From positions 1 to 53,929 of the forward strand of contig CANNAV010000013.1 in NCBI GenBank assembly GCA_947502585.1: a stretch of 53,929 nucleotides of DNA, given 5' to 3'. Under the pieces are notes generated by a model that was given only the letters and a program-made list of their open reading frames with translations, did no database searches and was not told the DNA's origin. The position numbers and the translations under genes were made by a program. This DNA comes from an uncultured Pseudovibrio sp. (GTDB lineage Bacteria > Pseudomonadota > Alphaproteobacteria > Rhizobiales > Stappiaceae). Shown piece by piece: positions 38,401-46,465 of this stretch (positions within the stretch are counted from its first letter, which is position 1; every line of letters begins with the position of its first letter).

Positions 38401-41400
38401 TCTGACCGTCGTGGAATGCTTTCGCAATCTCGCGGGTCCGGCTGACCAGTGTCTCGGAGATCTGCCGTGCACGTGCGTCCAGAGCCTGATCGATACGCTC
38501 TGTGCCCGAGGACAGAGAGACAGCAAGGTGTTCTGCACGATCAGAAATGACTGTTGCAGCTGCTTCTACCTTGTCGCCGACTGCCTTGTCGAAGGTGGAC
38601 AGGTTTGTAGAGATTGTCTCTTCAATTGCCTCGGAACGCTGCGCGAGGATTTCGCCGATTTTTTCAGCACGGTTTGAAAGAGAGATGCCCACCTGTTCCA
38701 CGCGCTCGGACAGATTGACCGCGATGATGTCGGTACGATCCTCAAAGATCCTGGAGATGGTCCGGGTTTTCTCTTCAAGAGTGGTTGCAATGATGCCTGT
38801 GCTCAGTTCCACTGCGTCCGCCAGCCCGGTGGTGCGGTTATCGATGGTCTCGGTGAGGGCTGCTGCGCGGCTGTCGAAGCTCTGTTCGAAGGTGTTGGTG
38901 CGTTCTTCCAGTTTCGCATCCAGTGTCTCGATGCGATTGTCAAAGGATTCGCCGATGTTCTGACTGCGCAAATCGAGAGACTGAACAAGATCGGAACCGC
39001 TTTCGGTAACAACCTGTTCAAGTTCTGCCAGTTTGCTTGCCAGACCGTCGTTAAGAGCACGGCCACGCACGTCGAGGGTTTCGGTAATGCGATCACCGAT
39101 TTCGGTCAGATCAGCTGTTACGCGCTCACCACGCGAACCGATGAGGTAAGCCAGCTGAGTACCGGTGTCTGCCAGTTTGTCTGCCAGTTCCTCAGTGCGC
39201 AGGCCAAGTACGCCGGTGATATCAGATGTCGTGCTTTCAAGAGCGATTTTGAAGGCGGAAGTCTGTTTGCTGATCGTGTCAGCAACTTCTGCACCGCGCT
39301 CTGCCAGACGCTGATCCAGCTCGGCACCGTTGATGGTGATGCTTTCGTAAATCTGAGTGCTGACGTTGCCAAGACGGTCAGCCAGCTCACCGCCGCTGAC
39401 AGTGATGGTGGTGCCGAGTGTATTCGCTGTTTCATCCAGACGGGCTGCGATGTCGCCGCCACGCAGGGACAGATCCGCGATGATGCTTTCGCCTGCACCA
39501 CGCAGCACTTCGGAAACCTCGGTGGAGCGGTTGGACAGAGTGTCGATGAAGCCGGTACACTGAACAGCGATTGCCTCGTTGATCTCGCGACCACGGTTTG
39601 CAATGCCGTCTGCTGCCTGTTCGCCTGTAGTGCGCAGGGCAGTGTCCAGGTTGGTTACGCGCTCATCAACAACACCCATCATCTCTTCGGTGCGGCCTGT
39701 GATCGTGTCGATCAGGCGGCCACTTGTAAGAGACAGGTTGGCATTGATTTCCTCACCGCGGGTAAGTATCTCGTCGGAAAGACGGGTGCTTGCTGAAGTG
39801 AAGTGATCGGTGATGCCAGAGATAGAAGTCTCGAGTGTTTCATGCAGCTGTGCCCTTGCGCTGCCAAAGTGATCGGAAACTGTTGTGACTGTCAGGTTCA
39901 GCGTATCTGTCAGCTGAGTATTGGCAGTATTGACGGTCTCGTTCAAGCTGCCGACGCCTGTGTCGAGCGTCCTGGAAATGATTGTATTTGCAGTTTTGAC
40001 GGAGTCGGTCAGGCTGCCCAAACCGCTGTCCATGATTGTGGAGATCTGGGAGCCTGCAGCATTGACTGTTTCGCTGAGTGTAACAACGCCACCCACCAAA
40101 GCTTCGGAGATCTGCTCTTTTGCGCCAGAAACAGTGTTGCTGAGATTGGAGACGCCGTCTTCCAAAGCCCCCGTAATGCTGTCGGTTACGCCGGACACAG
40201 AGGCTGTGAAGTTGGATGCACTCGTATCCAGTGTTTCTGTTAGCTGTGCAGATACACCGTAAACGCTCTCATTGAGATTGGTCAAGCCGCTTTCCATTGT
40301 CTGCGCCATGACAGAGATTGTGTTGCTGACCGTTTGGGACAGAAGTTCAACACCGCTGTCCAGAGACTGGGAGAGTTCACCGCTGACGCCATCAACTGTA
40401 CGGGTGATGGTATCGACGCCGCCCTTCAGGGTCTCAGTCAGATTATCGTTTGCTGTGGTGATTTTCCGGGTAACTTCGCCGGAAGCGGTGAGAAGTGTTG
40501 TTGTCAACTCAGAGCCAGCTGTCTGGACACTTTGATTAATGGAAACAATGCCAAGGTTCATTGTTTCTGTCAGGGTATCGTTGGCGCTGTTGATCTGGTT
40601 GGTCACAGTGGACGTTGTTGTTGCCAGAGCTTCGGAAAGTTCGGAGCTTGCGCTTGTTACGCTTGCGTTCAGCTCTGCTACGCCGCCTGAAAGGACAGCA
40701 CCAATCTGAGAGCTTGCACCTTCAGCAACGGAGCTGATGGATTGAACGGAAATATTGAGCGTATCGGTGAGGGACGCATTTGCCTCGGTCAGCTGTTCGG
40801 TGACTGTTGATGTGGTGATAACCAGCGTCTGTGCCAGCTCGGAGCTGGTTTGGGAAACGCTGGATGTAAACTCAGAAAGGCCATTGGTCAGCGTGGAGTT
40901 GAGTTCTGTGTTTGCAGCACTGATCTGTCCAACAACATCGCCGGATGTGGTCACCAGAGTTTGTGTCAGGTCAGAGCTTGCTCCAACAAACTGCGCAGTT
41001 ACAGAAGAGACGGTCTCTTCGATAGACGCGGCCAGTTCAGTTCCCTGAGCCTGCAGGGTAGCCTTCATGGCTTCTGTCTGGCCGGCGATGGATGCAGAGA
41101 GTTCTGCGCCGGTAGCACCGAGTGTTGAGTTCAGAGCATCGCCGCGTTCTGCCAGTAGCTGGCTTATTTCATTGCCGCGAGCGGAAAGACCCTCAACAAC
41201 TTCAGTTCCAGCAGCAGACAGGGATGCGGTGATTTTATCGCTGCGGCTTGCCAGATTGTCAACGAGTGCTTCTGAGGTTTCAGAAAGACGGGTGTTGAGG
41301 TCTGTGCCACGTTCGGTCAGGTTATCAATGAACGAGTTCGCAGTAGAGGAAAACTCTTCATTAATAGAAGACCCGCGCTCATGAAGTGTTTCGGAGAGCC

Positions 41401-42532
41401 TGGATCCGGTGTCGGAGAGTGTTTCAACCAGCTCAGAACCAGTAGATGTGAGGCGCTCGACATAATCGTCGGAACGAAGGGTCAGCGAGGAGACCATTTC
41501 GCTACCAGCCTCAGTAAAGCTGTCGGTTGCTTCTGTGACGCGGCTTTCGATCTTGCTTGTCATCTGCTCAAGCGTAGCGTCGATCGAACCGGTAAGGCGT
41601 TCCCGGGCACGATCAACAGAGGAGGCGAATTCCTCTGATGTGTTCGCGAGCTGTGATGCAAGATTTTCGTGGGAGCCGGAGATGGTTTCGCGTACCAGCT
41701 CTGCGTTGGCCTGAATGGCTTCACGCTGGCTGACAAGCTCTTCCACCAGGCGGCGAATTTTCAGTTCATTGTCATTATAGGAGTTCTCAAGGGAAGAGAC
41801 CTCCTTATGAATGAGAACTTCCAGTTCGCTGGCACGTGCAATCGCGCGCTCAATGCCGTCACCCATGGCGGCAGCTTCGCGGCGGATTGCCTGGCCAACG
41901 TTCAGGATACTTTCCTTTGCAACATCTTCAGGCTCAGCAAGACGAAGAGCAACTTCCGTCATGCCACGGGCGACATTGCGCATTTCCTGCGCCCGCCAGA
42001 ACAGGAGGGCCATTACCCAGACAAATGCGATTGGAACAACGATGAAGACGGAAATGAGAACCAGCGTCGGGTTTTCAAATACGCCTGAGAAGGATGATGA
42101 TTTTTCCAGCTGAGCTGTAAATGAACCCCAGGACATTGCCAGACCAAGGCTGGCCCAGACAACGGAAACTGCAAATGCAAACCAGAACGGAGCTGCTGAC
42201 GGCTTGCGCTGCAAAGCAAACATAAGTGAGCCAATGGACTGGCGATCATCGTTGCTTGCTGTGGGCGGGCGGCCACCACGGCCACGTTTGCGAACCTGTC
42301 TCGAAACTTGACTTTCTTCAGCAAGCTGAGCCAGTTTCTTATCAGAGGAAGGGGTAATTTTTACAGACTCCTTTGCAGGACTAGCAGACATTTGCGGTGT
42401 TTCCACAGTGGTGCTTTCCTGTTCACTGTATGAAATAGACTCTTGTGGAGCGCCAAAATCCGCCTGAAGGGCTTCTTCTACCGCTGACAGAGCCACTTCC
42501 GATGGAGCTTTCGCCTTCGGGGTGTTCGCCAT
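35459..42532 (-). CDS. gpr: Giant GPR/RgsE-like growth-pole-ring protein (apolipoprotein-like repeats)
   Basis: The product is 2357 residues from the ATG at 42530-42532, chosen for GAGG upstream; the 26 extra Arg-rich residues up to 42610 look spurious. The layout is a basic cytosolic N-terminus, two membrane helices (about 115-135 and 155-179), a huge helical region, an Ala/Pro-rich linker (about 2110-2210) and a C-terminal helical domain (about 2214-2357) with WERYKRGERDVFTRRLYTLQ. Residues about 283-1800 are continuous 11-residue repeats like apolipoprotein A1/A4/E. Length, membrane helices and repeats match the Agrobacterium GPR and Sinorhizobium RgsE proteins (about 2100 residues), which form a ring at the growing pole. 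Assignment is from memory of that architecture. The terminator at 35404 follows, and the gene seems monocistronic. Confidence 0.85.
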   Translation of the reverse strand: MANTPKAKAPSEVALSAVEEALQADFGAPQESISYSEQESTTVETPQMSASPAKESVKITPSSDKKLAQLAEESQVSRQVRKRGRGGRPPTASNDDRQSIGSLMFALQRKPSAAPFWFAFAVSVVWASLGLAMSWGSFTAQLEKSSSFSGVFENPTLVLISVFIVVPIAFVWVMALLFWRAQEMRNVARGMTEVALRLAEPEDVAKESILNVGQAIRREAAAMGDGIERAIARASELEVLIHKEVSSLENSYNDNELKIRRLVEELVSQREAIQANAELVRETISGSHENLASQLANTSEEFASSVDRARERLTGSIDATLEQMTSKIESRVTEATDSFTEAGSEMVSSLTLRSDDYVERLTSTGSELVETLSDTGSRLSETLHERGSSINEEFSSTANSFIDNLTERGTDLNTRLSETSEALVDNLASRSDKITASLSAAGTEVVEGLSARGNEISQLLAERGDALNSTLGATGAELSASIAGQTEAMKATLQAQGTELAASIEETVSSVTAQFVGASSDLTQTLVTTSGDVVGQISAANTELNSTLTNGLSEFTSSVSQTSSELAQTLVITTSTVTEQLTEANASLTDTLNISVQSISSVAEGASSQIGAVLSGGVAELNASVTSASSELSEALATTTSTVTNQINSANDTLTETMNLGIVSINQSVQTAGSELTTTLLTASGEVTRKITTANDNLTETLKGGVDTITRTVDGVSGELSQSLDSGVELLSQTVSNTISVMAQTMESGLTNLNESVYGVSAQLTETLDTSASNFTASVSGVTDSITGALEDGVSNLSNTVSGAKEQISEALVGGVVTLSETVNAAGSQISTIMDSGLGSLTDSVKTANTIISRTLDTGVGSLNETVNTANTQLTDTLNLTVTTVSDHFGSARAQLHETLETSISGITDHFTSASTRLSDEILTRGEEINANLSLTSGRLIDTITGRTEEMMGVVDERVTNLDTALRTTGEQAADGIANRGREINEAIAVQCTGFIDTLSNRSTEVSEVLRGAGESIIADLSLRGGDIAARLDETANTLGTTITVSGGELADRLGNVSTQIYESITINGAELDQRLAERGAEVADTISKQTSAFKIALESTTSDITGVLGLRTEELADKLADTGTQLAYLIGSRGERVTADLTEIGDRITETLDVRGRALNDGLASKLAELEQVVTESGSDLVQSLDLRSQNIGESFDNRIETLDAKLEERTNTFEQSFDSRAAALTETIDNRTTGLADAVELSTGIIATTLEEKTRTISRIFEDRTDIIAVNLSERVEQVGISLSNRAEKIGEILAQRSEAIEETISTNLSTFDKAVGDKVEAAATVISDRAEHLAVSLSSGTERIDQALDARARQISETLVSRTREIAKAFHDGQTEINEALDSRLEEAGSIIVQQSRNLTDALSEQVAEINVSLGSKVFEVAETLDSRSKALETILTDRLEAISSAMGDESEKAATTLTSAMAEATSSLGSESTRVRDLILEVVGQASDRLAQERDLTTDKVVSSVEQLSGTLSKEGARLEEIVSNSIGKARNSLEGEGQKAAAAVSNAMATVRGTLTREGDEVAQRVLTTVAQAANSLAVESENARAMYTATLAEMSGALTGESDKVRGDLSQTIALVTGRLAAESERSRTILAESAEDVRKLLAGETDEVRTRVFTTIEEAAGTLSTRVKSVADELLVKAENLNDAFGSRSAELSEIIGKDGSELITAIENRAYDLTTRVTEVQNAILDAVTVKGREVSDRFAQNGLQATRELVEAGDKIVTAIDERSSIATTRMDDSRVRMQSEMNVLLNAVSTKGQEVAETVTRQGALATDALAQTIDGIGNTIEDRTRMAVNVMTGTKERLETDVSEILTRLNASNGNLRQILASASENLSEVETNLANRAGEFRTAIDRAVTETEAANATIANQVGQLRNTTHTVLADAAKIAGRMEDQNQLLGQAIADLEATNTHVDNRFTDRRMAIEMVADTLIKKTQDVEVLMANYTNTLGDTLEVADDKAREVSGMLRAAAEAATRSVTEQFESMRMTAGMEGQKARDAVKAAHDDILHDMKSTVTEASERFTDATSRMREVARSVHHELEATRSELNAGILALPEEAEASTSALRRIVSEQVKALSELSSIVSRQSSQFDVSAPVEPARAVNAAPAAVAAASHQYTAAEAPTLQQVAATGAKPARLAPGPRRMETPAPRAKRSQPAPAPAPQGNGTSKGWISDLLRRASDDEDTLGGHLRDTANARTPQHMVESLNSLSMDIARAVDHETFVDLWERYKRGERDVFTRRLYTLQGQQTFDEIRQKYGRDPEFRGAVERYIQDFEQLLSQVSRSDSDNQLGQTYLTSDTGKVYTMLAHASGRFD
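37133..41686 (-). repeat. About 138 tandem 33-bp (11-residue) units inside gpr
   Basis: Reading the protein, hydrophobic residues recur with an exact 11-residue step from residue about 283 to about 1800 without one insertion or deletion. From residue about 503 on the units pair up as 22-residue blocks, for example TLDTGVGSLNETVNTANTQLTD-type blocks with Leu at position 2 and Leu/Ile at position 20. I aligned 59 consecutive 22-residue blocks by eye, preceded by 20 eleven-residue units. No proline occurs within the run. The register shifts near the block ending LLNAVST. At DNA level the copies are diverged, so this is an old protein repeat and not a recent satellite. Confidence 0.85.
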
Positions 42533-42916
42533 ATCTCGCCTCGCGTCCGTACTCTCTACTCGCCGGTCGTCAGCACGTTTTCGCCTTCTGTGCCAGCGCC
42601 GCCACCACAAGGTGTCCGTTTACGCGAAATACGTTTCTCCCAGGCAGGAACGCATTTCAGATAATAACAGGTTTGGCCCCATGCAATCCGATAGCTCTGA
42701 GTTGAGAGTACCGTCGAACTTCCGGGGCCAAAAACAGGGAGTTTTCAAAATCAAAGCGGCCCGCTAATGTTAACGGTGCATTAAGATTTGGGTTTCCCCA
42801 CCTTGCAGCTACCCTTAACCTAATGGCACAATCCGGTGGACTGTACAACAGAAGCTGCCGGGATTTTTAGGTGCTTTACGATATGTCACAGGCAGCTTTT
42901 TTGGGGGGAGCTCACT
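42533..42916. other. Divergent upstream region of gpr and the 98-residue gene
   Basis: This stretch of 384 bp should hold the promoters of two divergent genes. No coding sequence, RNA gene or strong repeat stands out; the longer frame into the first 78 bases is Arg-rich and lacks a ribosome site as good as the one at 42532. The region near 42760-42850 is AT-rich. Confidence 0.45.
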
Positions 42917-43213
42917 ATGGCTTTTATTGAAATTTCTCCAGTCAGTTCTGGAGTTCCCAATCGCCCGAGTCCTGTACAACTCAAATGGTTAAGGCAAGGT
43001 CTTAACGAAGCACGCGGAAAATTACCGCTGTTTGATACGAGCGGCCGACAAGTGCCAGCTGCAACTGTGCGGGCGTGTATTGCAGAGGGGTGGGCAGAGC
43101 CTTGGTTTTCCAACCCATTGAAACCAGACTGGCTCGTTTGCAAGCTGACCGAAAAAGCGCGTGCGATGCTGGAGCGTGTTGGTAATTCCAAAAATCCTGT
43201 TAACCATCATTAA
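42917..43213 (+). CDS. Small hypothetical protein
   Basis: The product is 98 residues from the ATG at 42917, with GGGGGGAG as a strong ribosome site. An upstream in-frame start at 42836 is less likely. The sequence is soluble, with an internal stretch QLKWLRQGLNEARGKLPLFDTSG and then RACIAEGWAEPWFSNPLKPDWLVCKLTEKAR that reads like a small winged-helix-type fold (helix, turn, strands with W-x-V-C-K-L-T). I do not recognise a named family. It is divergent from gpr and could share its regulation. Codon use and ribosome site support a real gene; function unknown. Confidence 0.65.
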   Translation: MAFIEISPVSSGVPNRPSPVQLKWLRQGLNEARGKLPLFDTSGRQVPAATVRACIAEGWAEPWFSNPLKPDWLVCKLTEKARAMLERVGNSKNPVNHH

Positions 43214-43493
43214 CAGAACACATGGTCAATTTAAACGGTATTTGCAGTGAGGGCTTGTGCCAGATTCAAGGGTCTGGATTTGAATCCTGGTGGTAGGATC
43301 CTGTTAACCATGAAATGAAAACCTGTGTTTTCTCTTGGGGACTAGATTCCGTAGCCTATGGGAAATGAGGGATAGAGTTACAGCAGAGTCTTGGTGGCGG
43401 CGGACTTGAGCCATTCAAGCGAATCAACTTTTCGAATATCGCGATAACTTTGAGTTATCTGGCTGTATTCAGAGGCGTAACGTAAACCTTGCT

Positions 43494-43828
43494 ATGGAAC
43501 TACATAAAACTACAAGTGTTAAACGCAGGGAACACTTCTCTTCTGTGACGTTTGATGGCCCGGATGTGCAAGGTCAGATCCAGGGGATGTTTGCCCTTCA
43601 GATAGAAGAGTGTCATCGGCAGGTGTGCGAGGCTATAGGAGCGGAGGCCTTTCGTGCCTTGCCGCATCGCTTTAAGGGGCTGCGGGAGGTGTTGGTGCGT
43701 TTGCACTTGGTGATGCTCCGAAGCAGGCTGAGCGGGAAGCCGAGAGCAGAGCTTTGCCGATGCTGATGACTGTCGAGACTTGCCTTGCTGAGATCTTTGC
43801 GGAATTCTCTGAGCAACAGAATTCATAA
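43494..43828 (+). pseudogene. Small ORF broken by a single-base shift
   Basis: The frame from ATG 43494 reads like protein to about residue 70 (QIEECHRQVCEAIGAEAFRA, then FKGLREVLVRL) and then becomes unlikely and stops at 43764-43766. From 43703 the frame one base earlier reads ALGDAPKQAEREAESRAL and continues, still protein-like, to TAA at 43826-43828. Adding one base in the TTT run near 43700-43702 would give an intact 110-residue helical protein. The ribosome site is weak and no family is recognised, so the gene itself is uncertain. It precedes the ferredoxin gene by 121 bp. Confidence 0.35.
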
Positions 43829-43913
43829 GGATTGATTGGCCGGGTGGGTTTGATCATAAGATCCGGTTCGGAAGTTCTTGAATAGCTGGGCGCCTGCATG
43901 TATCTGAAGATAA

Positions 43914-44270
<357 letters not shown>

Positions 44271-44290
44271 GCTACTACAGAGCTTGAATT

Positions 44291-44326
44291 AAAAAAGGCT
44301 GGTTTCCAGGTGGGCCAGCCTTTTTT
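44291..44326. terminator. Bidirectional terminator between ferredoxin and MFS genes
   Basis: AAAAAAGGCTGG pairs with CCAGCCTTTTTT around a 12-base loop. Both strands end the stem with a run of T, suiting the two convergent genes. Confidence 0.9.
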
Positions 44327-44343
44327 GTTGGTTTATAAGGTGC

Positions 44344-45561
44344 TTACCCGGCGCCGACCGTTTGTGACTGACAAGTCGGGACCCAAACGGTTTCCGTGCC
44401 AGGGGCCGGATTGCGCGGGATCATGCGGCTCAGGATCAGACTGACAGCCGCCATGGATGCGCCTGCGATGAACACAAATGCAGGGGAGAAGAGCCAGATC
44501 GTGCCGAATATCACCGGGACCATCACAGCAGCGATGTGGTTGATGGTGAAGTCAACAGCTGAGGTTGGCGCGATGTCTGCCGGATCTGCGATCTTCTGGA
44601 AGTAGGTCTTCAGAGCAATGGCTATGGCGAAGAAAGCATGGTCAATCACGTAAAGGGTGCCAGCCACGTACACGTTGGTGACGAACGCGTAGGACAGGAA
44701 GACGATTATCAGGCCGACATATTCGCAAGTCAGTGCTGTGCGTTCACCAACCCGGCCGATGAATGCTCCGATCTTTGGAGCGAGGAACATGTTGATTGCG
44801 CCATTCAGGAGAAACAATGCTGCAACTTCATGGACTTCGTATCCAAAGCGCTCGACCATCAGGAAGCCGGCAAAGACTGTAAAAATCTGACGTCTAGCAC
44901 CACTCATGAAGGTGAGTGCATAGTACAGCCAGTAACGTTTGCGCAGGATAAGCTTTTTGTGCTGCGCCACGTGTGCTTTGTACTGTGGGAAGGCAAAGGC
45001 TGCAAAGATGGTCAGAGCCATGCCTGCAACCCCTGCCCACAGGAATACCTGCTCATAGGACAGGTCAAATGTCTTCCAGCTGATCATGATCGAGCCGTAG
45101 ATGCACAATGAGGCCAGCGAGGAGACAGCGATAATCTGTCCGAGCTGTGCCGGGGCATCCTTTTTTGGTAACCACTGCAGGGATAGAGACTGCTTGAGCG
45201 TCTCGTAGTAGTGGAATCCAAAAGACATGATGAGTGTAGTGGCGTAAAAGCCAATCGCAGATGGGAAATATCCGGTGATTGCAATACCAAGGCCCATCAG
45301 GCCCAAAGAGATCAACGTGAACGTTTGCTCTTTGAAAATCATCAGCATGAAAATGACAGTAAATGCCAGCAGACCGGGGATTTCACGGATGGACTGCTGA
45401 ATACCAATTTCCTGCCCGGTGAAATCGAGTGTGTTTACTGCAAAATTATTGATGAGGTTCCACCACACAGAAAACGAGAGCTGTGAGGTGACGGTGAGGA
45501 CCAACAAAAATACAAAGGGTGAGCGCCAATCGGCTCTGATGTCTTTAATGATATTCAACAT
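44344..45561 (-). CDS. MFS transporter, divergent from an AraC regulator
   Basis: The product is 405 residues from the ATG at 45559-45561; a TTG at 45591 would add ten residues. About twelve hydrophobic segments are present, beginning FVFLLVLTVTSQLSFSVWW. Internal stretches such as SFGFHYYETLKQSLSLQWL and YWLYYALTFMSGARRQIFTVFAGFLMVERFGY are those of MFS proteins of uncharacterised substrate. It is divergent from, and probably regulated by, the adjacent AraC-type gene. Such pairs usually export or import a compound sensed by the regulator. Confidence 0.85.
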   Translation of the reverse strand: MLNIIKDIRADWRSPFVFLLVLTVTSQLSFSVWWNLINNFAVNTLDFTGQEIGIQQSIREIPGLLAFTVIFMLMIFKEQTFTLISLGLMGLGIAITGYFPSAIGFYATTLIMSFGFHYYETLKQSLSLQWLPKKDAPAQLGQIIAVSSLASLCIYGSIMISWKTFDLSYEQVFLWAGVAGMALTIFAAFAFPQYKAHVAQHKKLILRKRYWLYYALTFMSGARRQIFTVFAGFLMVERFGYEVHEVAALFLLNGAINMFLAPKIGAFIGRVGERTALTCEYVGLIIVFLSYAFVTNVYVAGTLYVIDHAFFAIAIALKTYFQKIADPADIAPTSAVDFTINHIAAVMVPVIFGTIWLFSPAFVFIAGASMAAVSLILSRMIPRNPAPGTETVWVPTCQSQTVGAG

Positions 45562-45579
45562 GGTGCTTTGTCTTATGAA

Positions 45580-45611
45580 AAAAGTTTGCAATTAAGTAAG
45601 CGAAAAGTTTG
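45580..45611. promoter_or_regulatory. Possible AraC-type operator (direct repeat)
   Basis: AAAAGTTTG occurs at 45580-45588 and again, same orientation, at 45603-45611, a 23-base step, about two helical turns. It lies in the 107-bp gap between the divergent MFS and AraC genes, where an autoregulatory AraC operator is expected. AraC-family proteins often bind two direct half-sites at about this spacing. The identification is inferred from position and repeat only. Confidence 0.4.
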
Positions 45612-45668
45612 TTTACGTGATAGCCCTAGTTTGCCAAAAAATATCCTGAAGTCGCCAGAAGGTGTTTG

Positions 45669-46454
45669 ATGCCCATTCACGCTGATGTATTTGCAAATCC
45701 ACATGAGGTGGATCATCCGCAACCCATTGTTGCTTATGCGGTAGATATGCCTCTCGAACATCAGGGGGAGCCGCATGCACACGCTCGCGGGCAGCTGGTT
45801 CATATCATGCAGGGGGCTACAACGGTGTTTACTGAGGCGGGGACATTTGTTGTGCCGCCAGAGCGTGCGGTCTGGGTTCCCGGTGGCATGATGCATCGGA
45901 CTGTCTATCCGATTAAAACACAATTTCGGAGCCTGTATCTGCGGGAGGACTTGGCCGCGCGGCTTTCCGATGAGCCTGTTGTGGTGCAGGTGACACCGCT
46001 CTTGCGCGAGCTGATACAGGAGATTATGGCAGCGCCCCGGGACTATGCGCTTAATGGACCGACAGCGCGGATCGCGCAGGTGATTGTTGATCAGCTGAAG
46101 ACCCTGCCAGATGCGCCACTGCAATTGCCGATGCCAGTTAATCATGAGCTGCTGAAAGAGCTATGTCAGTCTATTTTGTCATGCCCTGCGCATTTGCCGA
46201 GCCTTGCGGATGTCGCTGAGCGGACGCTGATGTCTCAACGCACCTTTGAGCGACGGTTCTTTGATGAGACGGGGTGGAGCTATCGCAAATGGTGTGGGCA
46301 GGCTAGGTTGTTTCGCGGGTTGGAGTTGCTCTCAACTGGCCGGAGTGTCGGTGATGTGGCTTTCAGGCTCGGCTATGAAGGGCCAAGTCCGTTCATTTCT
46401 CAATTCCGCAAAGCCTTTGGCACAACGCCGGGCAAGTACTTCAAAACTCCATAG
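45669..46454 (+). CDS. AraC-family regulator with N-terminal cupin
   Basis: The product is 261 residues from the ATG at 45669, with AGAAGG six bases upstream. Residues about 25-95 form a small cupin (HAHARGQLVHIMQG, FVVPPERAVWVPGG). Residues about 160-258 carry two helix-turn-helix units: LADVAERTLMSQRTFERRF and GDVAFRLGYEGPSPFISQFRKAFGTTPGKYF, the AraC signature. It resembles the NimR/YeaM type of regulator that controls a neighbouring divergent MFS gene. The ligand is unknown. Confidence 0.93.
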   Translation: MPIHADVFANPHEVDHPQPIVAYAVDMPLEHQGEPHAHARGQLVHIMQGATTVFTEAGTFVVPPERAVWVPGGMMHRTVYPIKTQFRSLYLREDLAARLSDEPVVVQVTPLLRELIQEIMAAPRDYALNGPTARIAQVIVDQLKTLPDAPLQLPMPVNHELLKELCQSILSCPAHLPSLADVAERTLMSQRTFERRFFDETGWSYRKWCGQARLFRGLELLSTGRSVGDVAFRLGYEGPSPFISQFRKAFGTTPGKYFKTP

Positions 46455-46465
46455 CTTTACTTAGG

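Noticed and set aside
36377..38677. 766-codon open frame antisense to the giant gene
   Set aside because: It is created by the repetitive coding strand, which lacks stops in this antisense phase. Its composition is Cys/Gly/Phe-rich and no ribosome site is present.
43261..43310. A GGATTTGAATCC stretch resembling a tRNA T-loop
   Set aside because: No acceptor, D or anticodon stems could be built around it.
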